Assembly (NCBI GenBank): GCA_944324395.1
Contig: CALUWC010000003.1
Span: forward strand, 124,001 to 188,000
Direction: 5' to 3'
Length of the DNA: 64,000 nt
Source of the DNA: Candidatus Gastranaerophilales bacterium
GTDB taxonomy: Bacteria > Cyanobacteriota > Vampirovibrionia > Gastranaerophilales > Gastranaerophilaceae
Position numbers and translations under genes: made by a program. The notes beneath the pieces were generated by a model that saw only the letters and a list, made by a program, of their open reading frames with translations, made no database searches and was not told where the DNA came from. The first letter of the stretch is position 1. Every line of letters starts with the position of its first letter. Positions 8,985 through 18,098 of this stretch are shown here, one piece after another.

Positions 8985-9866
8985 ATGGAAAAGTCTAATT
9001 TATTTGGTTTTTTAAATGTATATAAACCTTCAGGAATGACTTCGCATGATGTTGTTGCAAAACTCAGGCGGATAACAAAAATAAAACAAATAGGACATAC
9101 TGGCACTCTAGATCCTTTTGCAACCGGTGTTTTGCCTGTATGTATCGGAAAAGCAACCCGTCTGATTGAATATTTGAAAGATGACAAAGAATATCTTGCG
9201 ACTGTTCAGTTTGGTAAAAATACGGATACTTATGATATAGAGGGTAATGTTACTCAGATTTTTAATCGGAAGATTTCAGAATCAGAACTTTTAGAAGTTT
9301 TAAAATCTTTTCAAGGTGAAATATCTCAGTTTCCGCCGATTTATTCAGCAATAAAGGTTAACGGCAAAAAGCTTTATGATTATGCCAGAACCGGTCAAAC
9401 TGTAGAAATAAAGCCTAGAAAAGTTACTATTTTCAAAATAGAACTTGTAGATTTTGATGAAAATTTGCAGCAGGCAAAATTTATTGTTGCATGTTCTAAA
9501 GGCACATATATACGTTCTATTGCTTATGATATAGGACAAAATTTGAATTGCGGCGGGTATTTGGCTGCTCTTGAAAGGACGAAAGCCGGAAATTTCCTTG
9601 CCGCATGTTCTGCAAAACTTGAAGATCTGGCTGATGTTGAAACTGTTAAAAATCACCTTATCAATCCACTTGATGTTATGGATATTCCTCAAATTCAACT
9701 CTCAGAGGAAGATAAACTAAGAGTTTCGCATGGTATGAGTATTGAAAATAAAAATCTCAACCATTTGTTGGATATTGTTTTTTTAGTTTATAGTGGTAGA
9801 ATATATGCTATAGGTAAGGTAGAGCAAAATAAGATTTTGGTCAAAAAATTATTTGAGGTATTATGA
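8985..9866 (+). CDS. truB: tRNA pseudouridine(55) synthase TruB
   Basis: A 293-residue pseudouridine synthase that modifies U55 in the T-loop of tRNAs. It has the leading GFLNVYKPSGMTSHD motif and the catalytic region GHTGTLDPFATGVLPV, with the nucleophile Asp in TLD. KGTYIRSIAYDIG, typical of TruB, follows. A short C-terminal extension resembles a PUA-like remnant. It overlaps the next gene by ATGA, showing tight coupling. Confidence 0.95.
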   Translation: MEKSNLFGFLNVYKPSGMTSHDVVAKLRRITKIKQIGHTGTLDPFATGVLPVCIGKATRLIEYLKDDKEYLATVQFGKNTDTYDIEGNVTQIFNRKISESELLEVLKSFQGEISQFPPIYSAIKVNGKKLYDYARTGQTVEIKPRKVTIFKIELVDFDENLQQAKFIVACSKGTYIRSIAYDIGQNLNCGGYLAALERTKAGNFLAACSAKLEDLADVETVKNHLINPLDVMDIPQIQLSEEDKLRVSHGMSIENKNLNHLLDIVFLVYSGRIYAIGKVEQNKILVKKLFEVL

Positions 9867-10711
9867 GAAAGATTATTTTATTATTAGGTCTATTATTAGC
9901 AGTTAACAACACTTCTTATGCAGCTTGTGATTATTCATGCACTGCTCCGTATAATATGAATGCTAAATATAAAACATTTTTCAGTGCAATTTCCGGATAT
10001 AATTCTTTTGTTGAAAATAAAGCAGAATCAATTTTAGAAAAAGAAATTGCAAAATTTATAGTATCAGATAATTTAAAAGTTGATATAGAATCTTTCAGCC
10101 CGGGCGACTTAAAAAACGGTATATTTAAATCGTCGGAGATTACTGCAAATGATTTAGTTGTAAATGATATACATCTTTCATATTTAAATTTATCTTCTTT
10201 ATGTGATTTTAATTATATAAAATCTAACGGAAGCGATGTAACTTTTATGGAAGATTTTCCAATGTCATTTGATATTGTGATGACTCAAGATGATATCAAC
10301 AGAACAATGAAACATGAACGCTATCAAAAAATTATAAAAGATATAAACAAACTTGCAACTAAGTCAGGTGTAGGTTTACAGATTGAATCCACTACCGTTG
10401 CAATTAAGGCAAATAAATTTTATTATATTATAGGGGTAAATGTTCCTTTTGTCCGCAGAGAGCAAAAGCTGGTTTTTGAATCTGAATTGATTATTAAAAA
10501 CGGTAATATAGATTTTCATAATACTAAATTAGTTTCAGGTCCGTTTAAATTAGATTTGAAGAAAGTTGATTTTATTATGAATTATCTTAACCCGTTAGAT
10601 TTTTCTGTAAATATTGTGGCTAATAAAAAAGCTGAAATCAATGTTAAAAATGTAGAGATTAAGGATAATCAGATACTAACTGATGGTATTATTATAATTC
10701 CAAAAGACTAA
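9863..10711 (+). CDS. Exported DUF2993 / LmeA-like protein
   Basis: A 282-residue protein with a clear signal peptide (MRKIILLLGLLLAVNNTSYA, cleavage after SYA) followed by a Cys pair (CDYSC). The mature part alternates short beta strands and amphipathic segments. The motif sequence ESFSPGDLKNGIFKSSEITAND and the ending VEIKDNQILTDG recall DUF2993 (LmeA), a lipid-binding tubular fold seen in Cyanobacteria and Actinobacteria. A role in lipid binding in the envelope is inferred from the family. It overlaps truB by 4 bases. Confidence 0.6.
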   Translation: MRKIILLLGLLLAVNNTSYAACDYSCTAPYNMNAKYKTFFSAISGYNSFVENKAESILEKEIAKFIVSDNLKVDIESFSPGDLKNGIFKSSEITANDLVVNDIHLSYLNLSSLCDFNYIKSNGSDVTFMEDFPMSFDIVMTQDDINRTMKHERYQKIIKDINKLATKSGVGLQIESTTVAIKANKFYYIIGVNVPFVRREQKLVFESELIIKNGNIDFHNTKLVSGPFKLDLKKVDFIMNYLNPLDFSVNIVANKKAEINVKNVEIKDNQILTDGIIIIPKD

Positions 10712-10728
10712 AGGATTGGATATTATTT

Positions 10729-11343
10729 ATGAATAAAAATCAAAAATTTCTTTTATTGTTTATTGGTTTTTGTATGGTTGTGGTTGTGGCATTAGTTGCA
10801 TTTCATGTGTTTATGCCCGGACCGGAAATCCAGCCTGAGGATGTTCAAGTTTCCGAACGCTCAGTTCAGGAAGAAGTCGCAGAAAATCCTAAACCTGTAG
10901 AGACAGAAGCTAATAAAAAAGAATATGTAAATATTTATTTTATAGGAAAAAATGAACATAATGAAGAAGTTTATAAAGCTGTGAAACGAGTTTATAATAA
11001 AGATGTTGACGGTTCAAAAATTCGCTTTGCCGTATCTTCTTTAATCAGAGGACCAAAGTCCGAAGAAAAACAAAGAGGTGTTTACACAGAAATTCCGTCA
11101 GGTGCAGAGGTTATAAGTATTTCAGAACAGCCAGACAGAGTTATTGTTAATTTGAATTCGGCTTATGTTACAGGCGGCGGTACAGACAGCTTGTATAAAC
11201 GTCTTTATCAATTGATAAAGACTGTTCAGCTAAATTCAACAGTTCCTGTTTATTTGTATATTGACGGACAAAGGGCAGATGTTGTCGGCGGCGAAGGCAT
11301 TATGCTTTCACAACCTTTAACTAATTCATCGTTGGAAAATTAG
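10729..11343 (+). CDS. Membrane-anchored GerMN-domain protein
   Basis: A 204-residue protein with an N-terminal transmembrane anchor (residues 6-30), a Pro/Glu-rich linker and a GerMN domain from about residue 65. Recognisable parts are YFIGKNEHNEE, SLIRGPKSEEKQRGVYTEIPSG and VNLNSAYVTGGGT, with a C-terminal VPVYLYIDGQRADVVGG. GerMN domains occur in spore-germination GerM but also in many non-sporulating bacteria, where they are thought to act in the cell wall. A sporulation role is not implied here. It follows the DUF2993-like gene by 17 bases. Confidence 0.75.
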   Translation: MNKNQKFLLLFIGFCMVVVVALVAFHVFMPGPEIQPEDVQVSERSVQEEVAENPKPVETEANKKEYVNIYFIGKNEHNEEVYKAVKRVYNKDVDGSKIRFAVSSLIRGPKSEEKQRGVYTEIPSGAEVISISEQPDRVIVNLNSAYVTGGGTDSLYKRLYQLIKTVQLNSTVPVYLYIDGQRADVVGGEGIMLSQPLTNSSLEN

Positions 11344-11347
11344 TATA

Positions 11348-11620
11348 ATGGAAGAAGAGAAGGATTTAAATTATTATTTAAACTTGAACTGGACCTTAAT
11401 AGAAGGGCAAGATTTAGATTTTGACGGTAATCCGTATTATTATATTGAAATAAAAGAAATTCCGAGTTTTACATTTTGTGCTAAGACTCTTGCCAGAGCG
11501 AAAGAGAATTATAAAAGACAATTAAAATTAACACTTATGGTAATGCTCGAACGGGGAGAACATATTACAGAGCCAGGAGAAGAACCCGAGGAGCCTGATT
11601 GGGAGAGTTTATGTCCGTAA
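11348..11620 (+). CDS. HicB-like small protein without HicA partner
   Basis: A 90-residue ORF 4 bases after the GerMN gene. The middle reads YYIEIKEIPSFTFCAKTLARA, then KENYKRQLKLTLMVMLERG. This matches the HicB partial RNase-H-like layout, in which a short strand ending in a P-x-x-x-x-x-A turn leads into an A-x-x-N-x-x-x-x-L helix and a G-x-x-I-x-x-P end. The C-terminus is acidic and Pro-rich (TEPGEEPEEPDWESL). No HicA toxin is adjacent, so it may be a solitary regulator. The family call is tentative. Confidence 0.55.
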   Translation: MEEEKDLNYYLNLNWTLIEGQDLDFDGNPYYYIEIKEIPSFTFCAKTLARAKENYKRQLKLTLMVMLERGEHITEPGEEPEEPDWESLCP

Positions 11621-11708
11621 GTTTTCCGTCCGAGAAGTTCTTCCAATGCTGAGGTGTACTAGGATATGGTTCGATCTTCTGACTGCGTGTTTTGTGTATT
11701 TTAATCTT

Positions 11709-12221
11709 CTAATCTAAATTCTCAATAATTGTATCAACTTGTTTTTCAAGCGAATTGTAGTCTGAATTGTTGTCTATGATGTAATCCCAATCTGTGATAT
11801 TATCCAAACCTGTTTCTGTAATATCATCTTCTCCGACAAGGTTTCCTCTTGTCATTCGGGTTTGTCTTGAAGCTTCTACTCTTATGGTAATAGCTCCGGC
11901 ATTTTTGAAAACTTCATATTCATGCGGAACTCTGACATCAGTAACTATAATATTTCCGTCCTGTTCAATAATTTTTTTCAACCAGTAATCAGGATCCTGT
12001 TCTCTGCCCCAGTTCCCCAGTTTTATGAGGTCAGCCCGATATATAGATTTGTTTTTTTCTATTTCTTCAAACGTTAAATTTTTTTCTTTTCCGTAGGTGA
12101 ATTTTATAATATCACCCATTGCACAGCGTTTAAATGACGGCAATTTTTCAAGCATAATTTTTGCTGCTGTATCTTTTCCGGCATATTGTTTCCCTGAAAA
12201 TATAATGATTTTGTTAACCAT
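11709..12221 (-). CDS. P-loop (deoxy)nucleoside monophosphate kinase-like protein
   Basis: A 170-residue protein with a Walker A motif FSGKQYAGKDT at the N-terminus, a LID-like Arg-rich segment (EASRQTRMTRGNL) and a VTDVRVPHEYEVFKNAG segment. The G-K-x-x-A-G-K-D-T form is shared by phage-type dNMP kinases and animal-type phosphomevalonate kinases, so the substrate is uncertain. The start ATG is preceded by GAGGTCAAT. It diverges from the gene at 12361 across a 139-base gap. Confidence 0.7.
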   Translation of the reverse strand: MVNKIIIFSGKQYAGKDTAAKIMLEKLPSFKRCAMGDIIKFTYGKEKNLTFEEIEKNKSIYRADLIKLGNWGREQDPDYWLKKIIEQDGNIIVTDVRVPHEYEVFKNAGAITIRVEASRQTRMTRGNLVGEDDITETGLDNITDWDYIIDNNSDYNSLEKQVDTIIENLD

Positions 12222-12360
12222 ATTGACCTCATTTTTGTTAACATGTTAGCATAAATATATCAGGTGTGTTAAGTAATGTAAAATATAAATTATTTAGAGT
12301 AGCAAAAATATTTTTTAGGTTGTTTATTGTACGTAGATTTATAATTTGAAAGGGGTAAAT

Positions 12361-13242
12361 ATGATTGATCGTATTAGTGAAAGTAATTCCAATACCGGAT
12401 TGTATGCTGCAGGTGCAGCTGTTGTCGGAGGCGGAGCAGGTGCTGCTGCAGGTTGGTATTCAAGACCGTTTTTAAAAAAGGGTGAACCGACTGATGAATA
12501 TGTTAATACTGCAGCTAAAAAAATAGTAAAAGCGTTGCCTGAAGAACTTACAACAAATCTTAAATCTGTTGTTGATAAATTCAATAATGCAAAATCAACA
12601 GGTGAATTGAGAACAATGTTGACTGATTCTATAAAAGCTTTATATAAAGATATTGATTTTGAAAAAGCTAAAGGTTATTTAAAAAATACAAATGATAACT
12701 TATCATTATTCGGATTAAAGACATTTGAAGCTGAAGATATTGCAAATGTTAAAAATAATGATGACATAGCTGAGTTATTTGGTAAACTTTTTGATAAAAC
12801 TTTTGAAGGAAAATCTTTAGAGCAAGTAAAAACAGCAATCAAAGAAAATTGCTCAACGATGAAAAAATCTGCAATCAAAGGTATTTTTAGTTTATTATGG
12901 GATCCTGATAAAAAGAAATTTATATCTGAGATGGCAAATTTTGAAGGTTATAAAGGTCTTTTGGAAAATTTAAATCCGCAAATCAAAGAAATTATGGAAA
13001 ATGCTGCAAATGTATCTGAAAAACTGACTAAATCTTTTACAGACGCAGCAAATAGTATTAAAGGTAAATATGCAGCAATTTATGGTGCAGTTGGAGCTGC
13101 TGTATTAGGGCTTGGCACGTTGTTATGCTTGGGCGGCAAACAAACTGAACAAATTCAAGATATTGAAGCGGATGAGAATTTGGCGGCAGATGCTGATGAT
13201 ATTCAGTCAGCAGAGGAATCCAAAGAAGAAAAAGAAGATTAA
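12361..13242 (+). CDS. Lineage-specific protein with Gly/Ala-rich hydrophobic segments at both ends
   Basis: A 293-residue protein whose start is set by AAAGGGG 7 bases before ATG 12361. Residues 12-30 are a Gly/Ala-rich hydrophobic segment (AAGAAVVGGGAGAAAGW). The middle is a Lys/Asn-rich helical region. A second Gly/Ala helix (IYGAVGAAVLGLGTLLCLGG) lies near residues 240-260, before an acidic tail. The topology suggests a protein tethered at both ends, or a glycine-zipper pair. It is unrecognised; similar hydrophobic patches occur in the products at 13418, 19644 and 24815. Confidence 0.65.
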   Translation: MIDRISESNSNTGLYAAGAAVVGGGAGAAAGWYSRPFLKKGEPTDEYVNTAAKKIVKALPEELTTNLKSVVDKFNNAKSTGELRTMLTDSIKALYKDIDFEKAKGYLKNTNDNLSLFGLKTFEAEDIANVKNNDDIAELFGKLFDKTFEGKSLEQVKTAIKENCSTMKKSAIKGIFSLLWDPDKKKFISEMANFEGYKGLLENLNPQIKEIMENAANVSEKLTKSFTDAANSIKGKYAAIYGAVGAAVLGLGTLLCLGGKQTEQIQDIEADENLAADADDIQSAEESKEEKED

Positions 13243-13263
13243 TCTGATAACGTTTTATATTAT

Positions 13264-13304
13264 AAATAAGCCTGTTGTATATAATCTGTACATCAGGTTT
13301 ATTT
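13264..13304 (+). terminator. Rho-independent terminator after the 12361 gene
   Basis: AAATAAGCCTG (13264-13274) pairs with CAGGTTTATTT (13294-13304) through one G-U pair, with a 19-base loop. ATTTTTGTT follows. Confidence 0.55.
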
Positions 13305-13417
13305 ATTTTTGTTAAGTTTTATAAAGAGAATTTGCTCAATTTAAGCAATTTTTGATTATTAAAATTGTTTATATAGGAGTACGGGGAAATTAAAAAAAGA
13401 AAACGGGGGATTAAATT

Positions 13418-13735
13418 ATGGGTTTATTAGACAATGTTATCAGTACTTTTTGTCCGGCATACGGTTTTGTTAAAAGAGCAGTAGAAGAAAATCCGGAAAC
13501 AGCAAGAAAAGTTGTAAAAGCAGCAGGTAAAGCAGCTAAAACTGCCGCTGAGGTTGCCGGAAAAACAACTGTAGCAGCAACTAAAGCTGCAATAGCTACT
13601 AGTCCGGTCGGTTTGACTTACCAGGCGGCTAAATATGCAAAAGAGCATCCGCAGCAGGCTAAAGAAGCTGCAAAAATTATCGGCGGATTTGGACTTTTTG
13701 GACTTCCGGGTATGATTTATAATGCTATTGCATAG
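13418..13735 (+). CDS. Small Ala/Lys-rich protein
   Basis: A 105-residue ORF preceded by GGGGGATTAAATT. After LLDNVISTFCPAYGFV it has a long Ala/Lys/Thr-rich amphipathic helix (residues 25-75, many A-A-x-x-A repeats). It ends in the hydrophobic IIGGFGLFGLPGMIYNAIA. The composition resembles phasin-like or late-embryogenesis-like helices, but no family can be named. A strong terminator follows at once, so it is a single-gene unit. Codon use is like its neighbours. Confidence 0.6.
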   Translation: MGLLDNVISTFCPAYGFVKRAVEENPETARKVVKAAGKAAKTAAEVAGKTTVAATKAAIATSPVGLTYQAAKYAKEHPQQAKEAAKIIGGFGLFGLPGMIYNAIA

Positions 13736-13760
13736 AATTAAAATCTGATATTTTTATAAT

Positions 13761-13784
13761 AGGTTGAAGATTTATCTTCAACCT
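13761..13784 (+). terminator. Rho-independent terminator
   Basis: A perfect 10-bp stem AGGTTGAAGA/TCTTCAACCT with a TTTA loop, followed by a T-rich stretch (ATTTCTTGTTCT). It ends the 13418 gene. Confidence 0.75.
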
Positions 13785-14022
13785 ATTTCTTGTTCTATTA
13801 TTCTATTTTGGTGGCAGAACTATGTAAGAGAGTAAAGCGTAAGAGTGTATCTTACAAAGTTATTTTCTCGTCAGCAGGATGGTGAGAGATGCGTTGAGTG
13901 CTTGTTTGATTTTTTTCGATTTATCTTGTTGACTTAACATTTTTTATCAATTCCTTGCAATCATACTATGTTAGTAATAGGATTAAAGAACGAGTGTAGA
14001 AAGTACAATATTGGATTATGTT
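13785..14022. other. Intergenic region upstream of glyQ
   Basis: This 238-base region has no ORF with a ribosome site. It contains a small hairpin GTAAGA-GTGTA-TCTTAC (around 13840-13856) and TTGACT near 13930. I could not match the TTGACT to a well-spaced -10 box. No T-box-like specifier or T-box bulge sequence was recognised. Confidence 0.4.
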
Positions 14023-14898
14023 ATGGCACTAAATTTTCAAGAACTGGTATTTAATTTACAAAAATTTTGGTCAGATTACGGGTGTATAATTCAACAGCCG
14101 TACGATATAGAAAAGGGTGCATCAACTATGAACCCTGCTACATTTTTAAGAGCATTGGGGCCTGAGCCTTGGAATACTGCAATGATAGAACCTTGCAGAA
14201 GACCTACTGATGCAAGATACGGTGAAAATCCTAACCGATTGGGACATTATTTCCAGTTTCAGGTTATTTTGAAACCTTCTCCGGATGATGCTCAGGAATT
14301 ATATTTAAAAAGTTTAGAGGCAATGGGTATCGACTTAAAAGAACATGATGTACGTTTTGTTGAGGATAATTGGGAATCTCCGACTTTAGGTGCTGCCGGT
14401 GTAGGTTGGGAAGTTTGGCTTGACGGTATGGAAATTACCCAGTTTACATATTTCCAGCAGGTCGGCGGTGTTGAAATAAAACCTGTAGCATTAGAATTGA
14501 CTTATGGTTTGGAACGTATAGCTATGTATTTGCAAAATAAAGAATCCGTATATGATATTATGTGGAATAATGAATTAAAATACGGTGATATTTATTTGCA
14601 GAATGAAATCGAACAATCAAAATATAATTTTGAAGTTTCTGATACGGATAGTTTATTCAAAATGTTTGATTTATATCAGAAAGAAGTTGATAATTGTCTG
14701 GCTGCAAAATTAGTTTTGCCGGCTTATGATTATGTTTTGAAATGTTCTCATACTTTCAATTTATTAGATGCACATGGAGTTATCAGTAAGGATGAAAGAA
14801 ATAATTTTATAGGCAGAGTCAGGACAATGGCATCTGCAGTTGCAAGATTATACGTAGAGCAAAGAGAAGCAATGGGATTTCCTCTTTGTAAAAAATAA
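14023..14898 (+). CDS. glyQ: Glycyl-tRNA synthetase alpha subunit
   Basis: A 291-residue alpha subunit of the bacterial alpha2-beta2 GlyRS, which charges tRNA-Gly. Diagnostic segments are [47 protein letters not shown] and [19 protein letters not shown] 14023 (MALNFQELV) was chosen over the upstream TTG 14011 because family members begin close to the F-Q-x-L segment. The partner beta subunit gene glyS is not in the window, so the pair is split. Two amino-acid permease genes follow in the same direction. Confidence 0.95.
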   Translation: MALNFQELVFNLQKFWSDYGCIIQQPYDIEKGASTMNPATFLRALGPEPWNTAMIEPCRRPTDARYGENPNRLGHYFQFQVILKPSPDDAQELYLKSLEAMGIDLKEHDVRFVEDNWESPTLGAAGVGWEVWLDGMEITQFTYFQQVGGVEIKPVALELTYGLERIAMYLQNKESVYDIMWNNELKYGDIYLQNEIEQSKYNFEVSDTDSLFKMFDLYQKEVDNCLAAKLVLPAYDYVLKCSHTFNLLDAHGVISKDERNNFIGRVRTMASAVARLYVEQREAMGFPLCKK

Positions 14899-14915
14899 TA
14901 ACATAAGGAATTTAA

Positions 14916-16523
14916 ATGGCTGAAAAATTTAACAGAGCAACTTTTACTAGAAGTTTTTTAAGACACATCACAAGAATTAAAGCTCCGGATGAAATGCTTG
15001 AAGAAGCAAAATCTCAAGGTTTGGAAAAAACTCTTGGAGTTTTTGATTTAATTATTCTTGGTGTAGGTGCAATTATCGGTTCAGGAATTTTTGCTGTAGT
15101 TGGTATAGCTGCAGCAGGAAGTGCAGACGGTTCGAGTCTGGGAGCCGGCCCTGCATTAATGATTTCTATGATTATTGCAGCTATTGCCTGTATTTTTTCA
15201 GCATTGTGCTATTCAGAGTTTGCAACAATGATTCCTGTTGCGGGCGGTGCTTATACTTATACCTTTGCAACATTGGGTGAATTTGCTGCCTGGATGGTCG
15301 GCTGGGTTTTGATGCTTGAATATGCAATTGGTTTTATTGCGGTTGCATGTGCGTGGTCGAATCATTTTGTCCAATTCATTGCAGGATTTGATAAAGTTTT
15401 ACCGGCATGGCTTGCACACCCTCCTGTGTGGCTTACAAATGATGTGTTTTCAGTTGCCAAATTAGTTGCGGATGATCCGGGAATATATGTTCCCAGAATT
15501 CTCGGTGTTCCTATTTGTATAAATTTACCTGCAATTTTGATTGTATTGCTGATAACTGCAATATTGGTAAAAGGTACAAAAGATTCTGCAAAAATGGCAG
15601 GTTTGATGGTATTTATAAAATTAGCTGTAATAGGTTTATTCATAGTTGCCGGTGCATTTTATGTAACACCTGATAACTGGACTCCTTTTGCTCCAAACGG
15701 TGTTGAAGGTATTTTTGCCGGTGCATTTTTAATTTTCTTTGCTTATATAGGTTTTGATGCTCTTGCAACAGCCGCCGAAGAATGTAAAAATCCTCAGAAA
15801 GATTTGCCTATCGGTATTATCGGTTCTTTATTAATAACGACAATTGTTTATGTTCTGGTTGCATTAGTTTTAACAGGTATGCAGGATACCTCAGGGGCTG
15901 TTCCTTTAGGATTTTTGAAGGCTCCTATGGCTTATTGTATGACAATGACCGGCAAAAGCTGGGCTGTGTATGCTTCATACTTTATTTCAATAGGTTCTTT
16001 AGCCGGTTTAACTTCTGTGCTGCTGGTTTTGGAGATGGCTGCAACAAGAATCCTATTTGCTATGAGCCGGGATCATTTTATATCAGCAAAATTCCAAAAA
16101 ATTGATCCTAAATTTAAGACTCCGTTGTTGCTTACCTGGACTGTCGGTTTGCTGGCTGTAGTCGGTATATTGACTCTTAATCTGGATGTTGCGGCTGAGT
16201 TATGTAATTATGGAACATTTACATCATTTATTATTGTGTGTGTTGCCGTTTTAATTTTAAGACATACTGATCCTGACAGACCAAGACCTTTCAGAGTTCC
16301 ATTCTCTCCGGTAACTCCGATTCTCGGAATTTTATGCTGTGGAGGTTTGATGGTATATAAATCAATGCAGGCAGGAAGCTCAGCTTTATTATTCCCTGTA
16401 TGGCTCGGTATTGGTGCGATAATTTATTTGTTATACGGATTTATTAAAAATAGAAATAATGAAAATAAACTTCATAGAGAATTGATTAAAAGCTATGAAG
16501 CTAAACAGGAAGTATCAGAATAG
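14916..16523 (+). CDS. APC-family amino acid permease (CAT/YfnA-like)
   Basis: A 535-residue transporter with about 12 or more helices. The first helix has the APC substrate-binding motif GAIIGSGIFAVVG. It is followed by GAGPALMISM, ALCYSEFATMIPVAGGAYTY and the FAYIGFDALATAAEECKNPQKDLP loop, all typical of the cationic-amino-acid/YfnA branch. It is likely a proton-coupled amino acid importer in the inner membrane; the substrate is unknown. The start follows AAGGAATTTAA. It lies 17 bases after glyQ and is immediately followed by a paralogue. Confidence 0.9.
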   Translation: MAEKFNRATFTRSFLRHITRIKAPDEMLEEAKSQGLEKTLGVFDLIILGVGAIIGSGIFAVVGIAAAGSADGSSLGAGPALMISMIIAAIACIFSALCYSEFATMIPVAGGAYTYTFATLGEFAAWMVGWVLMLEYAIGFIAVACAWSNHFVQFIAGFDKVLPAWLAHPPVWLTNDVFSVAKLVADDPGIYVPRILGVPICINLPAILIVLLITAILVKGTKDSAKMAGLMVFIKLAVIGLFIVAGAFYVTPDNWTPFAPNGVEGIFAGAFLIFFAYIGFDALATAAEECKNPQKDLPIGIIGSLLITTIVYVLVALVLTGMQDTSGAVPLGFLKAPMAYCMTMTGKSWAVYASYFISIGSLAGLTSVLLVLEMAATRILFAMSRDHFISAKFQKIDPKFKTPLLLTWTVGLLAVVGILTLNLDVAAELCNYGTFTSFIIVCVAVLILRHTDPDRPRPFRVPFSPVTPILGILCCGGLMVYKSMQAGSSALLFPVWLGIGAIIYLLYGFIKNRNNENKLHRELIKSYEAKQEVSE

Positions 16524-18080
16524 ATGAATATAGAAAACATTTACCGAAATATATGTAAGAAAAAAAATCTGGACGATTTAATTAATACAAGTAAGCGTTC
16601 GGAATTAAAAAAGACATTAAATGTATTTGATCTTATTGTAATAGGTATAGGTGCGGTTGTTGGTACCGGAATATTTACAATTATCGGTACTGCAATAACC
16701 GGCAGTGCGGAAAGTGCAGGTGCAGGTCCTGCTATTGTTATATCAATGGTGCTGGCTGCTGTAGCCTGTGTGTTTCCTGCCTTATGTTATTCCGAAATCG
16801 CAGCAATGATTCCGGTTGCGGGCAGTGCTTATACTTATACCTATGCTACAATGGGCGAATTTATGGCCTGGATGGTCGGCTGGATTTTGATGCTTGAATA
16901 TGCCATCGGGAATATTACGGTTGCAAGTGCATGGACGGGATATTTTATTCATTTCTTGAGCGGATTTAAACATGTACTTCCTGCATGGATTGTAAATTTC
17001 CCGCTATGGCTGAGGTATGATTATAAAACAATGACGGAAATGTGTAGTGCCTATGGCTGGGATATTCATGATAAAGTTCCTTATATATTTGGGCATATTC
17101 CATTTGCTGTTAACTTGCCAGCAATTGTTATTGTACTTCTTTTGACAATGCTTTTAATTAGAGGAGTTAAGGAATCTACAAGGGTTGCCAGTATAATGGT
17201 CGGAGTGAATATGTTCATGATTTTATCATTTATCGCAGTTGGTTCTCATTATGTAGTTCCTGCTCACTGGCTTCCGTTCATACCGGTTTCTCATCCGTTT
17301 CAGGGTATTATGATGGGTGCATTTTTAATTTTCTTTGCTTATATAGGTTTTGATGCGATATCAACAACAGCGGAAGAAACCGAGAATCCTCAAAGAGATT
17401 TACCTATAGCAATTTTAGGAACTCTTGTTATTTGTACTGTTTTGTATGTTTGTGTAGCTTTAGTTTTGACAGGAATTGTTCCTGTTGAAAGAATAAATAT
17501 TCAAGCTCCTATAGCCCATGCTATGAGTTATATAGGGCATGGTTGGGATTGGTTTGCTAAGCTTATTGCAATAGGTGCTTTATGTGCTTTGACGTCTGTT
17601 CTTCTTGTTTACCAGCTTGGAACAACAAGAATTTTATATGCTATAAGCAGAGATAGATTTTTGCCAAGATCATGGAGGCTGATACATAAAAAATATAGAA
17701 CTCCGCATGTTATGACATGGATTTCAGGTCTTGTTGTAATAGTTTGCGGTTTGTTTATGGATTTGAATATTTCAGCTGCATTGTGTAATTTTGGAACATT
17801 CACTTCTTTTGTAATAATTTGTTTGGCAGTTTTAATATTACGAAAAACAGAACCTGACAGACATAGACCATTTAGAGTTCCATTTTGTCCATGGTTCCCT
17901 CTTTTAGGTATTCTGATTTGTGCTGTTATAATAGTTTTTTCTTTAAAAACATTAAAGACTTCATCTGTATATTTCTTGTTATGGCTGGTTGTCGGGGTAA
18001 TGATTTATGCCTTCTACGGTTACAAGCAGAAACGAATTGAAGAAAGAGGCAGAATAATTAGAAAGCCTGTCAAAAAATAA
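16524..18080 (+). CDS. APC-family amino acid permease, tandem paralogue
   Basis: A 518-residue protein whose ATG directly abuts the TAG of the previous gene. It shares the full architecture, including GAVVGTGIFTIIG, ALCYSEIAAMIPVAGSAYTY and FAYIGFDAISTTAEETENPQRDLP, so it arose by duplication. Differences around helix 1 (GSGIF versus GTGIF) and the external loops suggest different substrates. It ends near a convergent minus-strand gene with no obvious hairpin between them. Confidence 0.9.
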   Translation: MNIENIYRNICKKKNLDDLINTSKRSELKKTLNVFDLIVIGIGAVVGTGIFTIIGTAITGSAESAGAGPAIVISMVLAAVACVFPALCYSEIAAMIPVAGSAYTYTYATMGEFMAWMVGWILMLEYAIGNITVASAWTGYFIHFLSGFKHVLPAWIVNFPLWLRYDYKTMTEMCSAYGWDIHDKVPYIFGHIPFAVNLPAIVIVLLLTMLLIRGVKESTRVASIMVGVNMFMILSFIAVGSHYVVPAHWLPFIPVSHPFQGIMMGAFLIFFAYIGFDAISTTAEETENPQRDLPIAILGTLVICTVLYVCVALVLTGIVPVERINIQAPIAHAMSYIGHGWDWFAKLIAIGALCALTSVLLVYQLGTTRILYAISRDRFLPRSWRLIHKKYRTPHVMTWISGLVVIVCGLFMDLNISAALCNFGTFTSFVIICLAVLILRKTEPDRHRPFRVPFCPWFPLLGILICAVIIVFSLKTLKTSSVYFLLWLVVGVMIYAFYGYKQKRIEERGRIIRKPVKK

Positions 18081-18098
18081 AATAAAACTTTTATATAA

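Noticed and set aside
10729-11343. GerMN gene as evidence of sporulation
   Set aside because: GerMN domains are common in non-sporulating diderms; no other spore genes are seen.
13112-13315. 67-codon plus-strand ORF at the end of the 12361 gene
   Set aside because: It is out of frame within that gene and its terminator; no ribosome site.
13785-14022. Possible T-box or riboswitch before glyQ
   Set aside because: No T-box consensus, no antiterminator/terminator pair next to the gene; only a 6-bp hairpin is visible.
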